Origin: Streptomyces marianii
GTDB lineage: Bacteria > Actinomycetota > Actinomycetes > Streptomycetales > Streptomycetaceae
NCBI RefSeq assembly: GCF_005795905.1
Contig: NZ_VAWE01000002.1
Location: forward strand, 124,001 to 188,000
Length of the DNA: 64,000 nucleotides
Direction of reading: 5' to 3'
Position 1 is the stretch's first letter. Each line of letters starts with the position of its first letter. Shown one piece after another: positions 49,466 to 57,080 of this stretch. Position numbers and translations under genes: made by a program. The notes beneath the pieces were generated by a model. The model was not told the DNA's origin. It saw only the letters and a program-made list of their open reading frames with translations, and made no database searches.

Positions 49466-51465
49466 CACGCCGCCTCCCCGGCCCCGGCGCGGTAACCGTC
49501 GGCCTGGAGGGTGAACATGGCGGCGTAGTCGCCACCGAGGTCCATCAGCTCCTGGTGGGTGCCGCTCTCGGTGATGCGGCCGCCGTCGAAGACGAAGATG
49601 CGGTCGCAGGCGACGACGCTGGCCAGGCGGTGGGAGATCAGCACCGTGATCTGATCGGGGCGCGGGTTGTCCCGCAGGACCGCCTCGTACACGGCGTGCT
49701 CGGCGCGGGGGTCCATGCTGGCGGTCGGTTCGTCCAGCAGCAGGACGGGGGCGTTTTTGTACAGGCCGCGGGCGACGGCGATCTTCGCCCACTGGCCGGC
49801 GGAGAGTTCCTGACCGCCGCGGAACCGCTTGGACAGCAGCGCCTCCCACCGGCCGGGCAGTCCGGCGATGACCTGCTCGGCGCCGGAGGCCCGCGCGGCG
49901 TCCAGTGCCCGCTGCGGGTCGGCCTCGGTGAGGGTGCCCCGGGAGATGGTCAGGTTGGCCAGCGCGCTGAACGGGAACCGGACCGGGTCCTGGAGCACGC
50001 AGCCCACCCGGGCCTGCAACGACTCGGCGTCCATGTCGAGCACGTTCACGCCGTCCCAGCGGACCGTGCCCCCGTCCTGGGGTTCGTACAGTCCTGCGAG
50101 CAGGCGCGCGCACGTGGACTTGCCCGAGCCGTTGACGCCGACGAAGGCCACCGTCTGCCCGGCGTGCAGCGTCATGGAGATGCCGTTGAGCGCCGGGGTG
50201 TCCTTGCCCGGGTAGGTGAAGGACACGTCGTCCAGGGCGATGGTCTTCACCGTCTCGGGGGCGGGCGCCCCGCTGCGGCGCGGCTGGAGGGTACGACAGC
50301 GCTCCTGGAAGGCCAACAGGTCGTCCACCCACATGGCCTGCTCGTAGACCAGGTGGGAGACGTCGACGAGCCGGGTCAGCGAGGACTGGGCGGCCTGGAT
50401 GGCGAGGACCGCGCCCGCGCCGGCGGCCAGGGGCAGCCAGCCCGCGATCAGCATGGCGCCGAGCGCCGTGTAGGTGATGCCGGTGCCGATCCCGCCGACG
50501 GCCCGGCCCACCAGGTTCAGCCCGGCCGAGCTCACGCCCAGGCGGGTGTCCTCCTCGGCGATCCGTGTCGTCAGCCGGCGGTGCTCCTCCAGCAGCGCGC
50601 CCTGGGCGGTGTCCGAGCGGAGCTCGGCGGCGGCGTCCCTCTCCAGCAGCAGCCAAGAGAAGACCCGCACCCTGCGCTGCAGGGTGTTCCACCGCTTGAA
50701 GCTGTGGAAGCGGGCGCGGGCAGTGCGTACGGCGGCCGCGCCGACCGGCAGCACGGACAGCAGGAGCAGGGGCAGCAGGGCTGGGTGGAGGACGCCCAGG
50801 ACGCCGGCGGTGCCGACGAGCCCGAGCAGTGCGGCGGCCAGGGAGACGACCTGGCCGACGATCTGCCGGGCGTAGAACAGTCCGCGGTCGTTGGCCCGGT
50901 AGGCCTCGTCGTGCCAGTCCGCGTCGTCCACGACCTCGAGCCGCACATGGGCGGTCAGGGTGAGGAACTCGCACTCCAGCGCGGTGCGGATCCTCGGGGT
51001 CACCCTGGCCTGTGCGACGGCGACGCCCGCTTCCAGGAGCGCCCGGGCGGACAGGAGGGCGACAACTACGGCGAGTTGGGGGATGGCCGCGCGCACCCGG
51101 TCCGGCGTGGGCCCCTCGGCGAACAGCTCCCGTAGTACCGCCACCGAGGCCATGAGCCCGAACGCCGTCATCGCGGCCGACGCCAGCTGCAGGACCACGA
51201 CGGCGAGCGTCGCGGTCCGGTCCGCGGCCCAGGCCAGTCGGCCGATCTGGCGCACGATCCGCGGCAGCCGCGCGAGGATCTGCCCCACCGTGGCCTTGGA
51301 CGCGGCGCCGTCGTACACGGACCAGTACGTCTCCTCCAGGCCGTCGGCGATGTCCCCGTCGTGCGGCCCGGCCGGAACGGCGGCGGGCGGCAGCGGAAAT
51401 TCCGCCCCGCGCGGGGCGGGGACCGCGCTCTGCCGGATGGAGGCTGCATCACTGCCGTCGCTCAT
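49465..51465 (-). CDS. ABC transporter, fused permease and ATPase
   Basis: The 666-residue protein has a six-helix membrane domain (residues about 80-400) and an ATPase with Walker A GVNGSGKST (about 440-448), signature LSAGQ and Walker B LLLDEPTA. It is the half-transporter type used to export lipids, drugs or peptides; no peptidase domain is attached. ATG 51465 has GAGGTGGGGGG upstream and overlaps the stop of a 46-codon ORF (ATGA). Confidence 0.85.
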   Translation of the reverse strand: MSDGSDAASIRQSAVPAPRGAEFPLPPAAVPAGPHDGDIADGLEETYWSVYDGAASKATVGQILARLPRIVRQIGRLAWAADRTATLAVVVLQLASAAMTAFGLMASVAVLRELFAEGPTPDRVRAAIPQLAVVVALLSARALLEAGVAVAQARVTPRIRTALECEFLTLTAHVRLEVVDDADWHDEAYRANDRGLFYARQIVGQVVSLAAALLGLVGTAGVLGVLHPALLPLLLLSVLPVGAAAVRTARARFHSFKRWNTLQRRVRVFSWLLLERDAAAELRSDTAQGALLEEHRRLTTRIAEEDTRLGVSSAGLNLVGRAVGGIGTGITYTALGAMLIAGWLPLAAGAGAVLAIQAAQSSLTRLVDVSHLVYEQAMWVDDLLAFQERCRTLQPRRSGAPAPETVKTIALDDVSFTYPGKDTPALNGISMTLHAGQTVAFVGVNGSGKSTCARLLAGLYEPQDGGTVRWDGVNVLDMDAESLQARVGCVLQDPVRFPFSALANLTISRGTLTEADPQRALDAARASGAEQVIAGLPGRWEALLSKRFRGGQELSAGQWAKIAVARGLYKNAPVLLLDEPTASMDPRAEHAVYEAVLRDNPRPDQITVLISHRLASVVACDRIFVFDGGRITESGTHQELMDLGGDYAAMFTLQADGYRAGAGEAA

Positions 51466-51602
51466 GCCCCCCACCTCGTATCCGGTCGTGCTGTGCTGCG
51501 AAGGGCGTCAACCCGGCGTCGGGGGCGCGCCAGGTGCGGGATGGCAGGCTGGATTTGTTCGAATTCGGCGGGGGGATTCACGAGGGCGGGCACAGGATTC
51601 AC
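51462..51602 (-). CDS. 46-aa small ORF at head of the 19-kb operon
   Basis: GTG 51602, six bases after CTGGAGGACC, encodes VNPVPALVNPPAEFEQIQPA, then IPHLARPRRR and a tail ending DTRWGA. The stop overlaps the ABC exporter start as ATGA. A good ribosome site and coupling to an exporter at the front of a modification-enzyme operon are the usual setting of a peptide precursor. It has no cysteine. GGATTCACG occurs twice, 21 bp apart, at its 5' end. Confidence 0.5.
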   Translation of the reverse strand: MNPVPALVNPPAEFEQIQPAIPHLARPRRRVDALRSTARPDTRWGA

Positions 51603-51868
51603 GGGGTCCTCCAGATGGGTGCGCGAGGGGTACTGGTGCTCTAACAACGGCCCTGGGATGGACCCGTAACGGGCAGATCCGGGGCAGATCGTGGACAAAG
51701 GTTCTATTAGGGGGTGGGCGGCGCTTCAGTGCGGCTCGGCGGGCGCGGGGAGACACTCGAACGCTTCGTGTCACCCGTTCGTGGACTTGCCCCTCGGTCG
51801 TGAGGGCATGGCTGGGGAGGCAGCGGCGCCGGGCGCGTGCTGCCTTGACTTGACGGTGGTCGGGGGAG
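51603..51868 (-). promoter_or_regulatory. Promoter region of the 19-kb minus-strand operon
   Basis: This gap between the small ORF and the DNA glycosylase gene is the only long unclaimed stretch upstream of the operon. On the minus strand it contains AT-richer CCTAATAGAACC and GTTGTTAGAGC, possible -10 elements, but no convincing -35 pair. Nothing else is recognised in it. Confidence 0.4.
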
Positions 51869-52849
51869 TCAGGGCGTGGGGTGCTCCAGGGCCTCGTTCC
51901 AGGCGTCAATGCCGTCCGGGTCGAGGAGGGGAGCGACGGGGGCGTTGAGGTACTCGTGCTCGACGAAGTACAAACCTGCGGTTCCGGCACGGCCGGGGAA
52001 GAGCTGGTTCAGGCGTCGGGTGACGGCTTCTGGTGCCGCGTCGTCGGCGTCGAGGAGCCGGCGGGCAAGGATCTTACGGTTCCATACGTCGATGCCGAAG
52101 GCGGCCGGGTCCCGGGAGGCGTGCGAGGCGATCACGGCGGCGGTGTAGGGGCCCACGCCCTTGATCTGCTGCACGGCCTCGCCGAGGTCGTCGGCCGCTT
52201 GGAGGTCTTCGGTGGTGTGCTCGCGGAAGAACGCGGCGTAGTGGGGCAGGCTCTTGGCGCGGAAGCCGAGCCGGTCCTGTTCCTTGAGCGTCTCCGGGGT
52301 GACCTCAGCGATCTCGGTGGGGGTGAACCAGGCGCGCAGGGTGATCCCGTCGAAGTGGACGAGGCGGCCGTGGTGGACGAGGAGGTTGCGGGTCATCTGG
52401 GTGGTGCGGTGGATGGTGACGTTCTGCAGCAGTAGCGCGATCACGGCGATCTCGAAGTGGTCCTCGGGGCAGGACTGCCGCATGCCGGACAGCTCGCGTA
52501 GGACGTCGCGCATCTGCGGTACCCCGGCGGCGAGTTCGGTGAACTCGGCGAGGTTCTCGTCCAGGCCGTAGGAGGTGATGAGCCGGCGGATGAGGTGTTC
52601 GCGGTGGGCGGGCTTGTAGTCGCCGTCGGTGTAGATGTCGGCGATCACGGTGCGGTCCTCGGCGCGCAGCCGTACGCCGGCTACGAGGTCGTCGACGCGG
52701 AAGGTGCGCCAGCTGCGGGTGTCGGTGTGGACTTCCAGGCCGGTGAGGTAGTGGGAGGGCTTCCAGAAGGTGTGCAGGGCGTTGAACGGGCCGTCGCCGG
52801 TGACGGGCAGTTCGAGGGTGTCGGTGTGGTCGAGGGGGGTGGGGCGCAC
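51869..52849 (-). CDS. HhH-GPD DNA glycosylase-like protein
   Basis: The 326-residue protein carries IKGVGPYTAAVIASHASRD and FGIDVWNRK around residues 225-260. This is the helix-hairpin-helix plus Gly/Pro-Asp active site of base-excision glycosylases (Ogg/AlkA/MutY class), with a plausible catalytic Asp. There is no Fe-S cysteine loop. It starts two bases from the WYL regulator gene, so it is the last gene of the radical-SAM operon. Damage repair linked to a DNA-reactive product is one reading. Confidence 0.75.
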   Translation of the reverse strand: MRPTPLDHTDTLELPVTGDGPFNALHTFWKPSHYLTGLEVHTDTRSWRTFRVDDLVAGVRLRAEDRTVIADIYTDGDYKPAHREHLIRRLITSYGLDENLAEFTELAAGVPQMRDVLRELSGMRQSCPEDHFEIAVIALLLQNVTIHRTTQMTRNLLVHHGRLVHFDGITLRAWFTPTEIAEVTPETLKEQDRLGFRAKSLPHYAAFFREHTTEDLQAADDLGEAVQQIKGVGPYTAAVIASHASRDPAAFGIDVWNRKILARRLLDADDAAPEAVTRRLNQLFPGRAGTAGLYFVEHEYLNAPVAPLLDPDGIDAWNEALEHPTP

Positions 52850-52850
52850 G

Positions 52851-53882
52851 TCATGCTCCTGGGTGGCGGCCGTGGGTGGTTCGGAGGCGGGAGTCGTCGT
52901 GGGGGAGGCCGTCCGGCGGGGCCGGGCCTGTGGGGACGGTGGTGTCGTAGACGGCGAGGGTGCTGCGTAACTGGGCGACGATGGCGGTGCGCAGTTCGGC
53001 CGGTTCGGTGATCTCGACGTCGGGTCCGTAGCTGGTGACCAGGGGGATGAGCCATTCCCAGCGGTCGACGAACAGGACGATCGTCAGCGAGCCGTCGTCG
53101 TGTTCGTGTACGCGGGAGGTGGATTTCAGGCTCAGGCGTAGCAGTTCGTCCCGGGCTGCGGGGGCCACGCGCAGGGTGACGCGGACGTCGCCTTTCCCGT
53201 AGTCCTCCATGGTCTGCTGCCACCACTCGCGGACGGAGAAGTCCTCGGGGTAGGCGAAGGTGAGGTCGGTGGGATGGAGCCGGTCGACCAGGTTGAGGCG
53301 GAAGCGGGCCGGGGCGCCGGTGGGGTGGGCGGCGACCATGTGCCACTCGCCGGCCTTCCAGACCGCTCCGTATGGCTTGAGCAGCCCGGTCTTGTGCTGG
53401 CCGTCCTTGGTGCGCCAGGTGGCCTCAAGCGCGGTCGCGGTGAGCATGGCGGTGCGCAGGACAGGCAGGTGGCCGGAGCCTTCGTCGCGCCAGTACCAGT
53501 CGGCGGTGTCGAAGTGGATGCGCTGAGCGAGCCGGCGGATGACGTCCTGGACGCTGTCGCTGACGCCTGCGGTGCGGGCGCGTTCTTCCGCGCTCGCGCT
53601 CTGGTCGGCAGTGTCGAGGAAGCCGAGGACGTACAGCCGCAGGGCGTGGTCGGAGTCGATGGTGAGGGGGTCCAGCGCGCTCTCGGGTGCGAGGCGGTAG
53701 CCGCCGACCTTGCCGGGGGTGGCCTGGATGGGGATGCCGTGGGCGGTGAGAGCGGTGATGTCGCGGTAGATGGTGCGTTCGGAGACGCCGAAGCGGCTGG
53801 CGAGGTCCCGTGCGGGCACGGTGGTGCGGCTGCGGAGCACGTGGACGATGCCCAGTTGGCGGGCCCGGGCCGTGTCGACCAT
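52851..53882 (-). CDS. HTH-WYL transcriptional regulator
   Basis: The 343-residue protein has an N-terminal DeoR-type helix-turn-helix (VPARDLASRFGVSERTIYRDI) and a C-terminal WYL domain (GEWHMVAAHPTG, then FRLNLVDRL). WYL regulators often respond to nucleic-acid or small-molecule ligands. It overlaps the SDR gene by one base and lies just above the glycosylase gene. It may control this operon or a DNA-damage response. Confidence 0.8.
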   Translation of the reverse strand: MVDTARARQLGIVHVLRSRTTVPARDLASRFGVSERTIYRDITALTAHGIPIQATPGKVGGYRLAPESALDPLTIDSDHALRLYVLGFLDTADQSASAEERARTAGVSDSVQDVIRRLAQRIHFDTADWYWRDEGSGHLPVLRTAMLTATALEATWRTKDGQHKTGLLKPYGAVWKAGEWHMVAAHPTGAPARFRLNLVDRLHPTDLTFAYPEDFSVREWWQQTMEDYGKGDVRVTLRVAPAARDELLRLSLKSTSRVHEHDDGSLTIVLFVDRWEWLIPLVTSYGPDVEITEPAELRTAIVAQLRSTLAVYDTTVPTGPAPPDGLPHDDSRLRTTHGRHPGA

Positions 53883-54625
53883 CAGCGCAGCGCTCCGAGC
53901 GGATAGACCTGACCGGTGACGTAGGACCAGTGCGCGGCGGTGGCGAACTCGATGCAGGCTGCGGCGACTTCGTCCAGGGCCAGGGGCCGGCCCCAGGGCA
54001 GTTGGGCGAAGTACTCGTCGGGGTCGGTGACGCCCTTGAGGGCCATGACGTGCGCGGCGAGGGGGGAGTCGATGAGCGAGGGGGCGATCAGGTTGACCCG
54101 GACGCCGTGCTGGTGCTCTTCCTTGGCCAGGGTGGTGACGAGGGCTTCGAGGGCTGCCTTCGCCGCGCTGTAGGGGCCGTTGTTCGCGCGGGCGGCCTGT
54201 CCGGCGTCGGAGCCGACTGCCAGGACCGTGGTGCTGTCGCGGCGGGCGCGGTCGGCCACCGCGTGCCAGGTGCTGACCAGGCTGAGGGTGTTGGCCTCGT
54301 GGACCGCTGCGAACTCGCTAAGAGACGTCTCGGCGACCGGGCGTTTACCGGAGGGAGCTCCGACGCAGGCGAACACCGCGTGCAGCCGGCCGGGTTGGGC
54401 GGTGACGGCCTCGCGCAGCGCCCCGGTGGAGGTGTCGTCGGCGGTGTCGAACCGTACCCAGGTGGTGTGCCCAGCCGGAGGGGCGGGCTCGGGCGGGCGG
54501 GTGCGGTAGGTGGAGATGAGGCGCCAGCCGTCTTTTGCCAGGCGGCTGCGGATCGCGGTGCCCAGTGCCCCGCTGCCGCCGGTGACGACGGCGAGCGGGG
54601 CACTGGATGACGGGTGAGACGTCAC
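53882..54625 (-). CDS. Short-chain dehydrogenase/reductase
   Basis: The 247-residue protein has the dinucleotide motif TGGSGALG near residue 15 and the catalytic YSAAK at about 167-171, preceded by AVGSDAG (Ser). It is a classical-type SDR using NAD(P)H. It overlaps both neighbours by 1-4 bases and is therefore co-translated with the 138-residue protein and the WYL regulator. Confidence 0.82.
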   Translation of the reverse strand: MTSHPSSSAPLAVVTGGSGALGTAIRSRLAKDGWRLISTYRTRPPEPAPPAGHTTWVRFDTADDTSTGALREAVTAQPGRLHAVFACVGAPSGKRPVAETSLSEFAAVHEANTLSLVSTWHAVADRARRDSTTVLAVGSDAGQAARANNGPYSAAKAALEALVTTLAKEEHQHGVRVNLIAPSLIDSPLAAHVMALKGVTDPDEYFAQLPWGRPLALDEVAAACIEFATAAHWSYVTGQVYPLGALR

Positions 54626-55038
54626 CGGGCCGTGGCCTCCGGCTGGGCGGAGGCGTCGGGGTGGTCGGTGTCGAACATCTCGGCGAAGCGCATCTGCTCG
54701 TCGGGAATGCCGAAGAGGGACCCCACGGCCTGGGCGTGGGCGATGGCCGCCGCGTCGCCGCGCCGGATGGCGACCACGGTGTGCGGGAAGGCGACCAGCA
54801 TGCGCTCGCCGTCCAGCAGGTGCGCGTAGAACAGCCGCGGCTTGAGGACGGCAGCCAGTTCCAGCGCCAGCGCCGGCGCGCGGTCGGCCGGCACGGTGAG
54901 CTCGATGATCTCGATCGGGGTCTGCTCGTCCAGCAGATGCGCGTAGCGGCGGTCCTCCAAGCCGGAGAACGCCGCGGGGAGCGTTCCGCCAGTGAGGCTT
55001 TCGGTGATCACCACCGCGCGCAGGGTGGGCTCGGGCAC
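54622..55038 (-). CDS. Hypothetical protein (138 aa) in radical-SAM operon
   Basis: The ATG/GTG start follows AGGATCC closely. The small alpha/beta protein begins LRAVVITESLTGGTLP, has IEIIELTVPADRAPALALELA and KPRLFYAHLLDGERMLVAFPH, and ends with a helical acidic stretch. It has no metal or catalytic motif I can name. It lies 16 bases after the synthetase paralog, so it may be a partner or binding subunit of it. Confidence 0.6.
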   Translation of the reverse strand: MPEPTLRAVVITESLTGGTLPAAFSGLEDRRYAHLLDEQTPIEIIELTVPADRAPALALELAAVLKPRLFYAHLLDGERMLVAFPHTVVAIRRGDAAAIAHAQAVGSLFGIPDEQMRFAEMFDTDHPDASAQPEATAR

Positions 55039-55054
55039 GTCGGATCCTCTTGGA

Positions 55055-56059
55055 CTAGTGGTAGGGGAAGGTCAGGGTGTCGAACACGGTCCGGCCGGTG
55101 CACAGCGCCAGCAGCCGTTCGATGCCCAGGCCGAAGGTGAAGACGTCCGCCGGGTCGTAGTCGATGTCGGCGAAGAAGTCGACCGGGCCTTCGTCGGCCG
55201 GCACGGCGTGCAGCTGGGTGCGCAAGGCGATGTTGGTCTTCACCATCGGCCGGTAGTCGTCGGCGGTCCGCAGCTTCACCCCGCCGTCGCAGAGCTCCAC
55301 CCCGGCCGCTATCAGGGAGAACCGCTGGGCCCGCCCGTCGGTGTCGACGCGGGAGTTGTGCCGCAGCTCGTAGGGGAAGCCGTACAGCACGACGGGGGTG
55401 GTGACGGCGGCCTCCACGGCGTGCTTGACGAACTCCTCCATCACCGCCCACGGCGAGTCGCCAGCCGTCAGGCCGTGGTCCTTGAGCCAGGCCTGCGCCG
55501 CCGCGACGAGCTCGGCCCCCTCGGGGGCGCGGCTGAGGCCGAGCGCTTCGGCGATCGCGTCGTCGACCGTACGGCGGGGGATGACGGAGAAGTCGATCCC
55601 GCCCGGAGTCTGCAGCGACGCGAACGCGGCCGTCACGGTGTGCTGGACCAGCTCGGTCACCAGCCTGATGCCGTCGTCCAGGCCGATGTCCCGGGCGGCG
55701 GTCTGCAGCATGGTGAACTCGATCGCGTGGGTCTCATCCGCCTGCTCGGCCCGGATGGCCTTGCTCAGGTCGTACACGCGGTCCACGCTCATCACCAGGC
55801 GCCGCAGGTGCTCCTCCGCCGAGTGCTTGAGGTGGTACGTGTCGCCGGTGAGCGGGTGGCTGGTGGAGAACTGCGGGATCGGTGCGCTCTCCCGGGCCGC
55901 GCACAGGACGGGGGCGGCCACCTCCGTGTATCCGGTCTCGTGCAGCCACGCGCGCATGGCGCGCATCAGGTCCGCCTTCGTCAGCAGCAGGTCCCTCTCG
56001 GCGGGGTGCTGCTTGAGCAGGGTCCCGTACAGGCGCCGTTGCTCCGGGGTGATCGTCAC
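55055..56059 (-). CDS. Stand-alone class II aminoacyl-tRNA synthetase paralog (Lys/Asn type)
   Basis: The 334-residue protein has the class II core without an anticodon-binding domain: RVYDLSKAIRAEQADETHAIEFTML (motif 2, about 94-118) and GLGIERLLA (motif 3, about 310-318). It lacks the N-terminal OB fold of LysRS, like EpmA/PoxA and other paralogs that adenylate amino acids for non-ribosomal uses. The start overlaps the S66 gene stop (GTGA type). It probably activates an amino acid for peptide-bond or ester formation in this pathway; resistance as a drug-insensitive copy is the alternative. Confidence 0.75.
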   Translation of the reverse strand: MTITPEQRRLYGTLLKQHPAERDLLLTKADLMRAMRAWLHETGYTEVAAPVLCAARESAPIPQFSTSHPLTGDTYHLKHSAEEHLRRLVMSVDRVYDLSKAIRAEQADETHAIEFTMLQTAARDIGLDDGIRLVTELVQHTVTAAFASLQTPGGIDFSVIPRRTVDDAIAEALGLSRAPEGAELVAAAQAWLKDHGLTAGDSPWAVMEEFVKHAVEAAVTTPVVLYGFPYELRHNSRVDTDGRAQRFSLIAAGVELCDGGVKLRTADDYRPMVKTNIALRTQLHAVPADEGPVDFFADIDYDPADVFTFGLGIERLLALCTGRTVFDTLTFPYH

Positions 56060-57003
56060 CTCTTCTCACCTCCCTGCGTGGTCCACGGCGAGGTGATGGT
56101 CAGGCGGGCGGCGTCGGAGTCCAGGAGGGCTTCCGCGCCGACGGGCAGGGTGTGCTTGAGCGGGGTGTGGCCGAAGGGCAGTCCGAAGGCGACGGGGAAG
56201 TCGTACTCGGCGCACAGGTCCATGACCATCTCGTGCGCCGAGACACCGCCGGAGGGCTCGCAGCTGACCAGATCGCCGACAACCATGCCGGCGATCTGGT
56301 CGAGGACACCGCGGTCGCGGAAGTGCGTCAGGGCCTGGTCCAGCTGCTCGACCGGCTTGAAGGCGTCCTCCCACGCCAGCACGGCGCCGTTCCAGTCCGG
56401 CTCCCACACCGTGCCCAGCAGGCAGCGCAGGGAGGACAGGCAGCCGGCGACCAAGTGCCCCCGGGCGGTGCCGGTGCGCGCCCAGGTCAGCGGGGCGTCG
56501 ATGCGCGCGGCCCCGGCGTCGCCGGCCAGGACCGCGGCGAAGTGGTCTCCCGTCGCGGCGGGCGGCTCCTCGGCGCCGAAGTCCCACAGCACGGCGGGGC
56601 CGTGGAAGGTGATCAGACCGGTGCGGGCGGTGATCGCGTTGAGCAACAGACTCGGGTCACTCACTCCCACGATCGGCTTGGGGTGCTCGGCGATCAGCTC
56701 GTAGTCCAGACCGCGCAGCAGCCGGTTGGCGCTCCTACCACCACCTGCGCACACCACCGCGTCGATGCCGGGGTCCGCGAGGAAGGCGTGGAAGTCTTCC
56801 ATGAGCTGCGTCTCGCTGCCGGCGCGGTAGCCGTCCCGGCTCGTGGCGTGCGAGGCGATGACGGGCTCGTAGCCGCGGCTGCGCAGACGGTCCAGGCCCC
56901 GGTCGAAGACGTCGGGGTGGGCGGCTGGTTCGGGAGCGGAGACGGTAACGACGCCGACGCGGCCGCCCTTGGTGAGGGGCGCGGGCAGGAGACGGGCGGA
57001 CAA
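56056..57003 (-). CDS. S66-family peptidase (LdcA/MccF-like)
   Basis: The 315-residue protein starts at TTG after AGGAG. It contains VCAGGGRSANRLL, PIVGVSDPSLLLNAI (nucleophile region) and SCEPSGG, the layout of S66 serine peptidases. LdcA cleaves muropeptides; MccF cleaves processed microcin C-type aminoacyl nucleotides and confers immunity. It is translationally coupled to the synthetase paralog, which favours a role with aminoacyl-adenylate compounds rather than cell wall. That is inference. Confidence 0.75.
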   Translation of the reverse strand: MSARLLPAPLTKGGRVGVVTVSAPEPAAHPDVFDRGLDRLRSRGYEPVIASHATSRDGYRAGSETQLMEDFHAFLADPGIDAVVCAGGGRSANRLLRGLDYELIAEHPKPIVGVSDPSLLLNAITARTGLITFHGPAVLWDFGAEEPPAATGDHFAAVLAGDAGAARIDAPLTWARTGTARGHLVAGCLSSLRCLLGTVWEPDWNGAVLAWEDAFKPVEQLDQALTHFRDRGVLDQIAGMVVGDLVSCEPSGGVSAHEMVMDLCAEYDFPVAFGLPFGHTPLKHTLPVGAEALLDSDAARLTITSPWTTQGGEKR

Positions 57004-57080
57004 GGTGCTCTCCTAACAGAGGAGGACCACCCCAGTGCTCGGGGTAGCCAGATGAGTGCTGAGGGTGACGGTAGGGGGTG

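Noticed and set aside
48929..50974. 681-codon minus-strand frame spanning HIT and ABC genes
   Set aside because: Only its last 178 codons are meaningful (HIT). The upstream part is an Arg/Pro-rich shadow of the ABC transporter frame.
56056..57003. Naming the S66 gene as microcin C immunity (mccF)
   Set aside because: LdcA, MccF and other S66 enzymes cannot be separated from motifs alone, and no mcc biosynthesis genes are present.
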